Shown here: positions 7,609 to 16,593 of the stretch, piece after piece | Numbering within the stretch: the stretch's first letter is position 1 | How the letters are laid out: every line of letters begins with the position of its first letter | DNA from: Sphingopyxis macrogoltabida | Lineage (GTDB): Bacteria; Pseudomonadota; Alphaproteobacteria; Sphingomonadales; Sphingomonadaceae | Assembly (NCBI RefSeq): GCF_001314325.1 | Contig: NZ_CP009430.1 | Span: forward strand, 358,456 to 422,455 | Reading direction: 5' to 3' | Length of the DNA stretch: 64,000 nt | Made by a program: the position numbers and the translations under genes | The notes under the pieces: model-generated | The model's database searches: none | Told to the model about the DNA's origin: nothing | What the model saw: only the letters and a program-made list of their open reading frames with translations

Positions 7609-8819
7609 TTATGCGAGCGCCACCACGGGCATGTCGGAGATTCGCGCTCGCAGGCGAGCGTGGAGCCGGGCGATTCGCTGATCGCCGCGCGGCATGGTGT
7701 CGACCGCGGCCAGGGCCGAAAGCATGTCGAGGGCATTGTCGACGGCCTCGCGCGGCTGCCCGAGATGCGCCGCGAGATCGGCTGCTGTCGTCGCATTGGG
7801 CGCGATGCGTCGCAGTGCAGCGATAATCGCCGCGGCCTCGGGAGCCGCCGGATCGAGGAGGAAGGCATCGAGCGCGCGGGCGCCCTTCATCGTGAGCGCG
7901 GCGTCGCGGCGCGGCGCCGACACCTCGCGGAGCGCCACGATGTCGAGCAGCCGGTTGGCCTCTTCAGCGTCGACCGCCGCGGCGGCGGTGAGGGTCGGCG
8001 TGGCGCCCAGATGCTCGGTGATGGTCTCGCCCATATGCGCGAGCACCGGGAGCGGCGAGAGCGCGGGACCCATGGCGTAGAATTCGCCCGGAGCCAGCTT
8101 GCGGAGGCGGTCGGCTTCCTTGGTCGAGAAGCCGAGCAGGTCGGAAGCGCGCGCGATATCGCGATCGAAGACATTGAGCCCGACGAGGAAGTTCTGCAGC
8201 TCGGAGACCACCGAGGAACTGAGCTTCGCGAGGCGCTGCGTGGCGATCACTGGCGCGATCCCGCGCTTGCGTCCCCGGGCGCAGAGATCAGTGAGCGTCG
8301 CGACGCCGATGCGGCGAGTCTCGGCGTCGCGCGCGGAGCCCGCATGATGGGGCGCGAGAAGATGCCCCTCGTCGATGCAGACGAGGACGGTGTTCGCCCA
8401 ATGCTCTACCGGCGCGCCGATCAGCCCGGCGAAGAGCGCGGCTGCCTTCAGGATACGCTGGTCGGGATCGAGGTCGGTTAGGTCGACATGGAGCGCGAGC
8501 CGGTGCTGGCGGGCGCGCGCTGCGGCGGCGGTGAGGCCGTCGGCGGTGAGCTCGCAGGCCTTCAGCGACGTCGCGCCGATATGGCGGCGAGATTGGCGAA
8601 CTCGCCCTCGGGGTCTACCAGGATGATGGTCGTGAAGTCGAAGGCTTCCTCGATGATCTTTCGCAGCGTGCGGCTTTTGCCGGCGCCGCTGCTCCCCTGG
8701 ATCAGCAACCGACCGGACATCAGCCGTTCGAGGTTGAGATTGAGCTCGCCGTTGCTGTGTGTGCCAATTGGGACCGAGCATGAGTCAGTCGCGGTTTCGA
8801 AGGAGAGGATCGTTGCCAT
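7609..8819 (-). pseudogene. HerA-like (DUF87) ATPase with a single-base frameshift
   Basis: Frame A starts at 8819 (MATILSFETATDSCSVPIG), has Walker A GSSGAGKSRTLRKI and VDPEGEFANLAA, then stops at about 8562. Frame B resumes HIGATSLKACELTADGL, has the Walker B-like TVLVCIDEGHLLAP, RGIAPVIATQRLAKL, and runs to 7609. Adding one C near 8592 (in the GCCGCC run) joins them into one protein of about 403 aa. HerA/VirB4-like ATPases act in DNA processing or translocation. Either the gene is newly broken or this is a base-calling error in a C run. Confidence 0.75.
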
Positions 8820-8837
8820 GCGGGAAACTCCTGGACC

Positions 8838-8880
8838 CGGCCTCATTGGCCGCCTGTCCCTCCCTCCCCCTTCTCTTTTC
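8838..8880 (-). promoter_or_regulatory. Polypurine tract plus hairpin leader of the HerA-like gene
   Basis: On the minus strand, AGAAGGGGGAGGGAGGGA (in 8857-8880) is followed by a CGGCC/GGCCG stem (8838-8852), with the start codon 18 nt further on. Confidence 0.5.
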
Positions 8881-8913
8881 CGGCGGTGCGCAGCGGAGCC
8901 GCGTCGGCGAACC

Positions 8914-9135
8914 CTATGGATGGCGCGCGAGGTCCGGCGCCCGCGAGACGTCCAGGACGGTCTCGACATAGATGGAGGAATCCGCCTCGGTCAGACCTTC
9001 GACCGCGCGATAATGCTCGACGACGTGGTGAATGGACCGCGCCATGTCCGCGCAGTCGGTCTCGCTGGACTTCGCGGGTTCGCCGTCGAAGCTCCCGATC
9101 GAGAGGCGGATCGTGAAAGCGATGGTGTCGGGCAT
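8914..9135 (-). CDS. Hypothetical protein, 73 aa
   Basis: Not recognised. The sequence (MPDTIAFTIRLSIGSFDGEPAKSS, then MARSIHHVVEHYRAVEGLTEADSSIYVETVLDVSR) suggests a beta strand and two helices. It sits between the PP-loop gene and the HerA-like gene in the same orientation. Confidence 0.55.
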   Translation of the reverse strand: MPDTIAFTIRLSIGSFDGEPAKSSETDCADMARSIHHVVEHYRAVEGLTEADSSIYVETVLDVSRAPDLARHP

Positions 9136-9165
9136 GTGTTGTCCTCTAGCGGGCGGAGTCGAGGT

Positions 9166-10119
9166 TCAGGCCGCGAGGCGGCCGGCATTGAAGGCTTCGA
9201 GCCACTCCGACATGGCGGGCCGCTCGGCGATCGGAACGTGCGCGGCGACGTCCTGGAAGCGGATGAGGTCGGCGGGTGCGTCGCGGATGATCGCGGCGAT
9301 CTCGGCGCGGGGAAGAAGCCCTTCGGCGGCGATGAACTCGGTCATTCGGCCCGGCCTCGTTCGGGTCGAGCGTCGCCACAGGCCTTCGACCGTTCGCAGG
9401 CGCGGCGCGGCACGCGCCTCGACCAGCACGATCAGGCGATGACACCAAGCCGGCAGCGCGCGAACTTCGTCGGGTTTCATGGCGCCGCAGATGAAGCAGC
9501 TCGACTTGGGCGGCACGGGAAGCCCGGCAGCCTCGATCCGGGCGATGCACCGCGCCCGGTCCCATCCCCATTCGCGCAAAGGGTAGCGGCATTCGAAGAG
9601 TTCGTTCGGAATTTCCGCAGCATGGGCGTAGCGGCGCGTATCGGCCGGCGATGCGTCGTAGCCGATGAGGCGAACGACCTTCTGACCGCGCGCCCAAGCG
9701 GCGCGGGCCGGGTCCCAGCTCTTGAGGAAGGCGTCCTGCGGGGCGACCTTCCATTTGAGCGAGCAGCTGTGGCGCCCGAGCGAGATGCTCGGCAGCGTCG
9801 CGTTGGTCAGCACGTTCGAGAGGAGATCGAAATAGGGCGGCCAGTGCTTGAAGCGCTTGGGCACATAGCGGACGACCTCGTAGGGGATGCCGCGCGCGGC
9901 CATCCACGCGGCGATCATCCGCTGATAGTCATAGGTCTCCGGCTTCTCGACGCCAGTATCGGCGCTGAGCACGAGGTCCGGCGGCATTCCTTTCGCTTCA
10001 AGCTCGACGAGCAGCGCGGTGCTGTCGACGCCGATGCCATAGGCGAGGACGACGGGCGCCGGCGGGGGAACCGCCAGGTAATCGATTGAGCGGGACAAGA
10101 GCGTTCTCCGGGACGGCAT
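9166..10119 (-). CDS. Phosphoadenosine-phosphosulfate-reductase-like PP-loop protein
   Basis: 317 aa. Residues 22-40 (VVLAYGIGVDSTALLVEL) are the PP-loop, close to the SGGxDS form of ATP pyrophosphatases. LVLSADTGVEKPETYDYQRMIAAWM follows, typical of PAPS-reductase/DndC-like enzymes, then CSLKWKVAPQ and CFICGAMKPDEV with conserved cysteines. Members on phages and plasmids activate a substrate by adenylation, and in some cases act in DNA thio- or base modification; the substrate here is unknown. Its start codon lies inside a perfect hairpin (10112-10135). Confidence 0.75.
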   Translation of the reverse strand: MPSRRTLLSRSIDYLAVPPPAPVVLAYGIGVDSTALLVELEAKGMPPDLVLSADTGVEKPETYDYQRMIAAWMAARGIPYEVVRYVPKRFKHWPPYFDLLSNVLTNATLPSISLGRHSCSLKWKVAPQDAFLKSWDPARAAWARGQKVVRLIGYDASPADTRRYAHAAEIPNELFECRYPLREWGWDRARCIARIEAAGLPVPPKSSCFICGAMKPDEVRALPAWCHRLIVLVEARAAPRLRTVEGLWRRSTRTRPGRMTEFIAAEGLLPRAEIAAIIRDAPADLIRFQDVAAHVPIAERPAMSEWLEAFNAGRLAA

Positions 10120-10135
10120 GAAAGATCATGCCGTC
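10112..10135 (-). promoter_or_regulatory. Hairpin burying the start codon of the PP-loop gene
   Basis: GACGGCATGA and TCATGCCGTC form a perfect 10-bp stem with a 4-nt loop. The chosen ATG (10117-10119) is within one arm, and the nearest purine-rich ribosome-binding stretch (AGAAGAGGGAG) lies on the other side of the hairpin. Confidence 0.5.
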
Positions 10136-10226
10136 GGCTCCCTCTTCTCTTTGATTCTTGGGTCTACCGGTCTCGGATGGTGATCGCTGAGTAATGGCCG
10201 ACTGAGTTCGTCACGCCTCGGTGGCC

Positions 10227-10898
10227 TTAGACATTCTCATAATCGATGGAGAATGCGTCCGCGATCGTCTGAATCTCATGGTGGCAATCCGGATCGGCGA
10301 CCGACCGCGTTGACAGGGCCTCGAGGATATCGCCGGGAACGCGATCGGCAAAGAGGACGACAGCGAACTCAGGTCCATATTGGTAGGAGAGATAATAGAG
10401 GCCCTGTGCGGACGGGCAGACCGCGTGAATGCGTTCGGCCCAATTTCGCGTGATGGGGTAGGTGCTTTTGGGCCCGGCAAGGAGCGCGTTGCCGTTCACG
10501 CCGATCTTCCGTTGGCCCGTCGACGTGATGCTGACCAGGCTGAGGTTCTGCGTTGTGCGGACATGACTGTGGGCGTGCGAGAAATAATCGGACGGATGCA
10601 CGATCTCGCGCGGAGCAACCGACGTTCGAATGCGTTGCGGCGTATCCGGGCAGCGGAGGATGATTTCACAGGCCGCGCAGGCAAAAGACTGCGCTGCATA
10701 GATTGTGGGAATGAGGTCGCCGTTCGCGTCGCGGATAGGTGAGAAACGGGCATTTCCGCGGTCGGTGTCGTTGAACTGGGTTGCGCCAAATGCGCCCGGA
10801 TGAATCCGGTGCAGCTCAGTTCCCGCAGCGAGCGAGTGATAATCCTCCTTTCCCGCCTTCATCGTGGCAGGCGCGGGTATTTTGATGCTGAACCGCAT
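10227..10898 (-). CDS. RES-domain toxin
   Basis: 223 aa. The RES landmarks are visible: LHRIHPGAFGATQFN with the conserved Arg, RFSPI...PTIYAAQSFACAACEIIL with the Y/E pair, and a C-terminal domain around GLYYLSYQYGPEFAVVLF. RES toxins consume NAD+ (ADP-ribosyl or phosphorolysis chemistry). The ATG shares one base with the antitoxin stop (TGATG at 10898), giving tight coupling with antitoxin first, as in known RES/Xre operons. Confidence 0.82.
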   Translation of the reverse strand: MRFSIKIPAPATMKAGKEDYHSLAAGTELHRIHPGAFGATQFNDTDRGNARFSPIRDANGDLIPTIYAAQSFACAACEIILRCPDTPQRIRTSVAPREIVHPSDYFSHAHSHVRTTQNLSLVSITSTGQRKIGVNGNALLAGPKSTYPITRNWAERIHAVCPSAQGLYYLSYQYGPEFAVVLFADRVPGDILEALSTRSVADPDCHHEIQTIADAFSIDYENV

Positions 10899-11683
10899 CA
10901 GCCGTGGACCTGCGGCTCGATCTCCCGTTCAAAGGCAGCAAGGACGGCATCAGATTCGCTGCCAAGCGCAGCAGCCGGCGTCCCGTCGAAATCCAGATGC
11001 GGCTTGCTCAGCCAGTGCAAAAGTCGGAAATCGCTCCAGTCGGCGGGCTTCTCGGAAATGATCCGGCTGATCGCCGGATAGACGCGGCGGCCCTCGACGT
11101 CGAACTGGAGCAGCGGATAGACGGCCCGGCCATCGACCGTGAAGCGCAGCAGCTCGCGACGCTCTTCCTTGCGCTTCATCGTCGCCGAAGGGTTGGCTCC
11201 GGAAAGACCGAGCAGCTCGCAGGCCTCCGCCTGATCGGCCATTTGCGTTCCCGCGAGGATGCGCTCCTGCAGCCGCGCCCGGTTGAGCGCGGCCTTGAGC
11301 TGTGCGTCATCGCCCTTCGCAAGATTCTCGCGAAGCATAACCCGATATTCGGAGACGAGCTTCTCGAATTCGCCGGCGAAGGCGATTCGGATGAAGCGTT
11401 CGGCGACCTGCTCAAAGACGCTCCCAAGAAGCTCGGCGGCCTCGACCGTCAGCTTGGGAATTTTACCCTTCGCTCCGGTCCGCAAACCGGCGGTGGCGAG
11501 CGCGTCCTTGAGCAGATCGAGGTTGCCGGGATCATCCCCGATCGAGAGGTCGACGAGAACGCGTCCGTCCTCGACTGCGGATGCCGCGAGGCTCTTCGAT
11601 GCGTAGATTGGGCGCGATTTTCCTCGCCCGCGGCGGGGCCCGCCGATGGGAGGAAGCTTGTCGAGAGTGGACGCGGCTACCAT
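10898..11683 (-). CDS. Antitoxin of the RES pair
   Basis: 261 aa from the ATG at 11683 (MVAASTLDKLPPIGG); an upstream open extension has shadow-like composition. The C-terminal half has ACELLGLSGANPSATMKRKEERREL and VYPLLQFDVEGRRVYPAISRII, then LHWLSKPHLDFDGTPAAALGSE. This is the arrangement in which a small HTH is followed by the toxin-binding domain of RES-partner antitoxins. The protein is longer than the usual 150 aa because of an extra N-terminal domain. The AT-rich stretch 11684-11745 is a likely promoter/operator. Confidence 0.72.
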   Translation of the reverse strand: MVAASTLDKLPPIGGPRRGRGKSRPIYASKSLAASAVEDGRVLVDLSIGDDPGNLDLLKDALATAGLRTGAKGKIPKLTVEAAELLGSVFEQVAERFIRIAFAGEFEKLVSEYRVMLRENLAKGDDAQLKAALNRARLQERILAGTQMADQAEACELLGLSGANPSATMKRKEERRELLRFTVDGRAVYPLLQFDVEGRRVYPAISRIISEKPADWSDFRLLHWLSKPHLDFDGTPAAALGSESDAVLAAFEREIEPQVHG

Positions 11684-11753
11684 ATATGGGGTTCCTAGTT
11701 TCGCTACTATGTATGTATCATATAGCACAAATAGCTGAAATTGCGAGTCTGAT

Positions 11754-12002
11754 CTACGTGCCGGTCTTCTCGACGAGTGCGCAGTCGCGCTCCAGGATTT
11801 CGAGGACGAGGCCGAGTTCGACGCCTTCGTCATGGGAGAGATCGCGATGGTCGTCGGCATTTTCGCTAGTTGCGAGCTCGACGACGGGGCAGATCGAGAC
11901 GATCGCGCCCGAAGGAAGCCGAAACTGGTTGCGCACTTCGTCGAGTGGTCTGGTGCCGTCGGGGACCTGGCAATAGCCTTCGAGCCGGAAATGGATTTCC
12001 AT
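11754..12002 (-). CDS. Hypothetical protein, 82 aa
   Basis: Not recognised. It starts MEIHFRLEGYCQVPDGTRPLDEVRNQFRLPSGAIVSICPVVEL and ends with an acidic helix (GVELGLVLEILERDCALVEK). It was placed at the ATG ending 12002, which follows GGAGGATC. It has its own ribosome-binding site and lies in the minus-strand run. Confidence 0.6.
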   Translation of the reverse strand: MEIHFRLEGYCQVPDGTRPLDEVRNQFRLPSGAIVSICPVVELATSENADDHRDLSHDEGVELGLVLEILERDCALVEKTGT

Positions 12003-12079
12003 GTGATGATCCTCCGTGATGGGTGAAGAGGGGAAGCACGGTTCGGTATTGCTGCGGGACGGCTTCCGGAAATGTCGCA

Positions 12080-12514
12080 TCAGGCGAGCGGCACATCGTA
12101 ACTCTGGACGCAGCCCGGTTCGCCGGGATAAACGCCGGCAGGATCGCAGAGCAGCAGCTGGATGACGTCATATTCGTCGTGCCTGAGATAGCTGCTCGCC
12201 TGGATCGTGAACCGGTTCTTGGCTGCGCCGCTGGCGCGGCGCGCGCGGGCGGGAAATTGCGCGCCGAACTCGAGATCGCCTTCGAGCGGTCTGCGGTCGC
12301 CCCGCATTCGGGCGCCAAGGATGTTGAGGATTTCTCCGGTGACACGGGGATCGAAACTGCCGACGATAAGGAGCTCGGGAAGCCCCAGGCGGGCGTTGCC
12401 GATCGTATAGGAGAAGCCGGGTTCATCGCCAGCGCCGAACACGGAGATCAGCTGCTGGCCGCTTCGCGCGATGTTGCTATCGAGCATGGCGCGGAAATCA
12501 CTAGCGTCGAGCAT
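12080..12514 (-). CDS. DUF4262-type protein
   Basis: 144 aa. The N-terminus (NIARSGQQLISVFGAGDEPGFSYTIGNARLGLPELLIVG) matches DUF4262: a beta strand with FSYTIGL-like text followed by PELI. The function of the family is unknown. A later segment (HDEYDVIQLLLCDP) resembles SPDEYDVATILAFDP in the next gene upstream (12545-13003), which suggests a shared domain or common descent. Confidence 0.7.
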   Translation of the reverse strand: MLDASDFRAMLDSNIARSGQQLISVFGAGDEPGFSYTIGNARLGLPELLIVGSFDPRVTGEILNILGARMRGDRRPLEGDLEFGAQFPARARRASGAAKNRFTIQASSYLRHDEYDVIQLLLCDPAGVYPGEPGCVQSYDVPLA

Positions 12515-12544
12515 GAGGAACCTCTTCGAAGGGCAGGCTCGGGA

Positions 12545-13003
12545 TCAGGCGGCTGACGCGCGGCGCGCGGCGAGAAACGTCCGGAGGATCGTATCGCCGT
12601 CTGCCGAGTGGTCGGCCGAACAGGCCCGGGCAAGCTTGCGCCAGGAGCGGTCCGGCATCGCGTCACGGGGCAGGAGGAACGAGCGCCCGCCCGGATCACT
12701 TCGGGAGAAGGCGCCCGGCGCAATGTCTGCATCGGGGTCGAAGGCGAGGATCGTCGCCACGTCATATTCGTCCGGACTAAGCGCAACGGAGAACGGGATA
12801 TCCGCGGGCGGTTCCGCGCAAGGGCGCGGGGCAGCGCCGTGGCTCTCATCGGAAAGAACGGCGCGGACCGCCTCCGCAGCCTCCGACCATCCTGCGTCCA
12901 CGAGCAGGCTGGCGGCCTGCTCGTGCGCGTCGGCGATTTCAGCGGGCGTGGCCGCAAGGGCGGCGCGGCGCAGCGCGCCGAGAAGCTGATGCGTCTCGAC
13001 CAT
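12545..13003 (-). CDS. Hypothetical protein, 152 aa
   Basis: Not recognised. The first 60 residues are helical (LLGALRRAALAATPAEIADAHEQAASLLVDAGWSEAAEAV). The second half has SPDEYDVATILAFDPDADIAPG, similar to part of the neighbouring DUF4262 protein. A hairpin, CGGCGCC with GGCGCCG (about 13035-13051), lies in its leader. Confidence 0.6.
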   Translation of the reverse strand: MVETHQLLGALRRAALAATPAEIADAHEQAASLLVDAGWSEAAEAVRAVLSDESHGAAPRPCAEPPADIPFSVALSPDEYDVATILAFDPDADIAPGAFSRSDPGGRSFLLPRDAMPDRSWRKLARACSADHSADGDTILRTFLAARRASAA

Positions 13004-13066
13004 TTTGGGATGTCCCTTGGTAGCAGATGACGGCGCCTCTCGGCGCCGAGGGGGTGCTCGCGGCGG

Positions 13067-13423
13067 CTAGGCGTCGAGATTGACCGAAACGAAAGTGTCC
13101 TGCGGGCAAGGATGCTCGGATACGAGATAGCCGAGGCGATTGACGAAATGCATACCGTTGGTGATCTCGATGCCATCATCGCCTTCGACAATGGTCCAGA
13201 TATTTTCGGCCGGTTGGCCGCGAACAAATTCAAGCTCCCGTCCAGTGGGCGCGAAGAGGCAGCCGCCGTCGCCGAAGTCGAAGTCCGCGGTCGCATCGAA
13301 CGGGTTTGGGATCGGCACGAAACGTTCGAGGAACCTGTCCTCCGTCAAATCGAGGTGCCGGGTGATCGCGGCGGGGCGCGGGGCGCCGTCCGGTTCCGGT
13401 TGATGAGCTTCACTCTTCGGCAT
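13067..13423 (-). CDS. Hypothetical protein, 118 aa
   Basis: Not recognised. It contains LTEDRFLERFVPIPNPFDATADFDFGDGGCLFAPTGRELEFV and NIWTIVEGDDGIEITNGMHFVNRLGYLVSE. The motif is repeated in small plasmid proteins of this kind, but I can assign no function. There is no signal peptide or membrane span. Confidence 0.6.
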   Translation of the reverse strand: MPKSEAHQPEPDGAPRPAAITRHLDLTEDRFLERFVPIPNPFDATADFDFGDGGCLFAPTGRELEFVRGQPAENIWTIVEGDDGIEITNGMHFVNRLGYLVSEHPCPQDTFVSVNLDA

Positions 13424-13482
13424 TCAGCTATTCCTTGCGTGCGTGAGGCGGGTTGCGCCACCGAAGGCGCGCAGCCGTTCGG

Positions 13483-14736
13483 TCATGGCGGCGCGAAGAT
13501 GGGCGCGGTTGGAGATGAAACTCTCCGATGAAGGGGCTCGCCGCTCGAGGTCCAAAAGCCGGTCGCGGGTTCGCGGTCGCCGGTTTCGACGATGATCCGG
13601 TGGCCCTTCCCCGCAACCTTGCCCGTGTAGCGCGCGGTGAACTCGCCAAGTCGCCCGACCAGGCCCTTGATCGCCTTGCCCCAGCGGATGTGCCCCGCCC
13701 CGCGGCTCTCGCCCGCCGCCATGCCGCGCGCGAGCCAGGTCCGCATTTGTGCGCGCTGGAGGCGCAAGCTGTTGCGTGTGCGCTCCATCGACCGGCAGAG
13801 CGGCAAGGCAGCATGGTGGGCATCGACGAGCGCCAGATATGGACCCTGAGCGGCGACGAGAATGTCGTCGAACTCACGGGCTCCGACCAGCGCGCGCAAT
13901 CTGTCGGCCGTGCCCGGATCGGTGGACAGGCGGGCGGCCTCGGCGGTGTCCAGTGGCACGAGCGGGCTGCCCGCAGCCGGAAGAAGCGTGAAGCCTGTTC
14001 CCGATACCGTCATGATGAGGCACTCGTGGCTCGCCGGGTCGGCCCGGACCAGGGTCAAGAGCTCGGCCGAGAGTTCGGATGTGCCGTGGTCGCCGACCAT
14101 CATTCCCGTTTCCGGGGCGCCGAGGATGAGGAGACGCCGGCTTGAGCGCGCCGGCAGACCGGCGTCGCCCGGTTGCGGCCAACTGCTCGGCAGCGGTCGC
14201 CCGCGAACTGTGGCCCGCAGAGGCTCGTTGGGCGCGTCGGGCGCGCCCAGCAGCGATCGTCTCGCGGCGTCGAAGAGATCGTCGGGGTCGCCGCCGCCGG
14301 CGCGGAAGCCCGTCATATAGGCCGCCGTGTGCGTCTCATCCGACCTTTCGCAGGGCGGTCGAGCTTCCCAGCCCGCTCGCGCTGCGTACCAGCCATGGGC
14401 AAATTGAACGGCGGCGTCCCAGTCGAGCCCGTGACGGTCGCGTCCCCGCAGGATCGCCCGATCGCGCTCGTCCCCTTCGCCGGCTGCGATGCGGCGCTCG
14501 GTGAAAGCGAAGTTCGCCGACTGCCGTGCCTGGTCCGTCGCGATGCGGACCGCCTCCATGACGGGCCGCATCGCCGCGACGCGCGCGTGTGAACGCGCCA
14601 TCCGTAGCTCGAGCGGAGCGTCCGGCGCGAGGTCGGGAAAGGTAAGCCACGCATCCGCGATGAGCGACGCATGATCCGGCGCGCGGCCCCGCGCGATCCA
14701 GGTGTCGACGCTGGCCGGGTCGAAAGCGGCTGTCAC
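13483..14736 (-). CDS. Hypothetical protein, 417 aa
   Basis: Starts at GTG 14736 (VTAAFDPASVDTWIARG), overlapping the upstream stop by GTGA. It then has an all-helical region (LRMARSHARVAAMRPVMEAVRIATDQARQ), a middle with SSRRLLILGAPETGMMV, and a basic C-terminal region (WGKAIKGLVGRLGEFTARYTGKVAGKGHRIIVETGDRE). No catalytic motif is recognised. The frame stays open further upstream, but that extension overlaps the zinc-ribbon gene and is arginine-rich shadow. Confidence 0.6.
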   Translation of the reverse strand: MTAAFDPASVDTWIARGRAPDHASLIADAWLTFPDLAPDAPLELRMARSHARVAAMRPVMEAVRIATDQARQSANFAFTERRIAAGEGDERDRAILRGRDRHGLDWDAAVQFAHGWYAARAGWEARPPCERSDETHTAAYMTGFRAGGGDPDDLFDAARRSLLGAPDAPNEPLRATVRGRPLPSSWPQPGDAGLPARSSRRLLILGAPETGMMVGDHGTSELSAELLTLVRADPASHECLIMTVSGTGFTLLPAAGSPLVPLDTAEAARLSTDPGTADRLRALVGAREFDDILVAAQGPYLALVDAHHAALPLCRSMERTRNSLRLQRAQMRTWLARGMAAGESRGAGHIRWGKAIKGLVGRLGEFTARYTGKVAGKGHRIIVETGDREPATGFWTSSGEPLHRRVSSPTAPIFAPP

Positions 14737-15296
14737 CGGTTGCGCGCTTCGGCGGCGCTCCAGGCTGCGAGGGCTTCGTCGAACGATGCAGCGACGAAAT
14801 GGCCGAGCACGACCTCCTCGAAATGCGGGTCGCCGGCCAGTTCGGGGCGACCGAGCCGCGCAGCGACTTCGCGGACAAAGCGCTCGGTCGCGGTCTCGCG
14901 GTCCACCGGAATCCAGCTCGCGAGTGAGTCGCTTTCGGCACCGCAAAAGTCGCAGGTGACGGAATCATAGATGCCCGAAAGCTCCCAGCTCTGGTTCTTG
15001 ATGTCCCAGCGCACGCAGGCATCGCGGGAGATCCTGTCCGCGCCGCAGGATTTGCAGACCGGCTTCTCACCGGGTTCGGAGGACGTCTCGTCGGGGTTGA
15101 GTTGCAAGCGGTAACGAAGATCGGGCACGCGATCGTCATAATAGTGGCTTGCTTCGGCGGCGGTCGCGGCGGCCGCCTCGGCGTTCTCACCGGCCTTCAC
15201 GTCAAAAGCCAGTGTCTCGGCGGCGAAGACGTCGTCTCCGCTTAGGAATTCGACGTGCGCGCTGTGGCGGGCTGCGAACATGGGCTTGGCGGTCAT
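14733..15296 (-). CDS. Zinc-ribbon-like hypothetical protein
   Basis: 187 aa. Two CxxC pairs, CKSCGAD and CDFCGAE, about 36 residues apart are likely to bind one zinc. The C-terminus has ERFVREVAARLGRPELAGDPHFEEVVLGHFVAASFDEALAAW, a helical domain. No enzyme family is recognised. It is coupled to the downstream 417-aa gene by a stop/GTG overlap. The ATG at 15308 is an alternative start. Confidence 0.6.
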   Translation of the reverse strand: MTAKPMFAARHSAHVEFLSGDDVFAAETLAFDVKAGENAEAAAATAAEASHYYDDRVPDLRYRLQLNPDETSSEPGEKPVCKSCGADRISRDACVRWDIKNQSWELSGIYDSVTCDFCGAESDSLASWIPVDRETATERFVREVAARLGRPELAGDPHFEEVVLGHFVAASFDEALAAWSAAEARNR

Positions 15297-15367
15297 CGGG
15301 ATCTCCATCGGCGTTGTTGAACAGGAAGTGGGACTGAGCGGCGATCTGGCCGCAGTGGCGAAGGGTG

Positions 15368-16012
15368 TCAGGCGACGAGGCGGGGCGCGCTGGGCGTGGC
15401 CGGGTCGAGCCGAAGGTCGCGGTAGATTCGCTCGGCAAGGCGATCGGGCGCGAGAAGCTCGCTCACCGATCCCCAGTAGTTGCGTTCGCCGACATGGTCG
15501 TCGCGGCCATGAACACGGCGGAAGCAAATCTCGCGGCCGGGTCCGAACGGCCCGAGCGAGAGCTGGATCCAAAACGTGTCGGCGTGAAGCGTGATCTCGC
15601 CCGAGACTGCCGGGCCGCCCTTGTTCGAGCGAACCTCGAACTGATCGGGCGCAAGAGCGAGGGCGTCGGCAAGCCTCCGCAGCGCGATGCGGCCTTCGGC
15701 GTGGAAGAGGCGCTTCGCCGCCTCGTCATAGGCGACACCCCGCACCGCGAGGGTCCGGAGCGCCGGCTTGGCACGCAGGTCCCCGATCCGTTCGAGACAC
15801 GCCTGGCGCAGGGCCACATCCTCGCCGCGGCTGGCGCAGACCGAGCTCAGATGCCGGCAGAGGAGGATGACGGCCGGGTCGTTTTCGACCGCGACGCCGG
15901 CATTGCGGCCGTCGCTGATCGCGGCGTCGATCGCATGGAGCGTCGCCGCGATGGTCACGAGCGCGCTGGGATCGAGGACCTGCTGAAATCTGAAGGCAAG
16001 ATCATAGGTCAT
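15368..16012 (-). CDS. Hypothetical protein, 214 aa
   Basis: Not recognised. It has a helical N-terminal half (VLDPSALVTIAATLHAIDAAISDGRNAGVA) and a C-terminal beta-rich part (GEITLHADTFWIQLSLGPFGPGREICFRRVHGRDDHVG). Its ATG overlaps the stop of the upstream gene (ATGA, 16009-16012). Confidence 0.6.
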   Translation of the reverse strand: MTYDLAFRFQQVLDPSALVTIAATLHAIDAAISDGRNAGVAVENDPAVILLCRHLSSVCASRGEDVALRQACLERIGDLRAKPALRTLAVRGVAYDEAAKRLFHAEGRIALRRLADALALAPDQFEVRSNKGGPAVSGEITLHADTFWIQLSLGPFGPGREICFRRVHGRDDHVGERNYWGSVSELLAPDRLAERIYRDLRLDPATPSAPRLVA

Positions 16013-16593
16013 TCGGGGGTCTCCGGGGCCTGAGCAGCTGGTCCGCTCGCCCCTCCCTTCCCCCTCCCCTTTGCCGCCCGATCTTCGCGCCCGCTTGGTG
16101 GGTCCCTATTGTCGTAAATCGGCTCGGATCGACGTGTCCATTCACCGAGTGGCCAGATGCGGCCATTGTAGCTGACCCGCGCGATCGCGACCCCGGCGAG
16201 GTGTAGTGCCCCTTCGGGAAACTCGCTTGCGCCGAGCCCGGACATCTCGCGGCGCGCCGAAAAGGCGGACGAGGCGTCAGCCCAATTCCCTACGGCCTGA
16301 TCGGGAAATCCCGGTTGAACGAGCACGAAAGGCGTGCGCCCGCGCTTGCCGGCGGGAGAGACGCAGCGCGCTATATGTCCTGCATAGACAGCGACCGCGG
16401 ACCAATAGGCCGCGATGACTGCCTTGCGCGCTTTCCAGCTATGGTCGGCGCGGGCGCGGGCGTCGCGTTGAAGGTCGAGCAACAGGGCGGCGAGCAAGGC
16501 GCGAAGCGCGGGATCGAGCGCTGCGAGCGCGCGGACCGCGGGCAAGGCGATTACCGGGTTGCGCACCTCGGCGCGCCGGGCCCGCGCGATCAA
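16009..16593 (-). CDS. Hypothetical protein, 194 aa
   Basis: Not recognised. The N-terminus is strongly helical and hydrophobic (ALPAVRALAALDPALRALLAALLLDLQ), with VIAAYWSAVAVYAGHIARCV further on. The basic, low-complexity tail (AAKGRGKGGASGPAAQAPETPE) is encoded across the polypurine tract 16061-16076, which also serves as leader for the next gene. Both ends are coupled by ATGA overlaps. Confidence 0.55.
   Translation of the reverse strand: MIARARRAEVRNPVIALPAVRALAALDPALRALLAALLLDLQRDARARADHSWKARKAVIAAYWSAVAVYAGHIARCVSPAGKRGRTPFVLVQPGFPDQAVGNWADASSAFSARREMSGLGASEFPEGALHLAGVAIARVSYNGRIWPLGEWTRRSEPIYDNRDPPSGREDRAAKGRGKGGASGPAAQAPETPE

Noticed and set aside
8488..10089. Plus-strand open frame of over 500 codons
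   Set aside because: Antisense to the PP-loop and HerA-like genes, with shadow composition.
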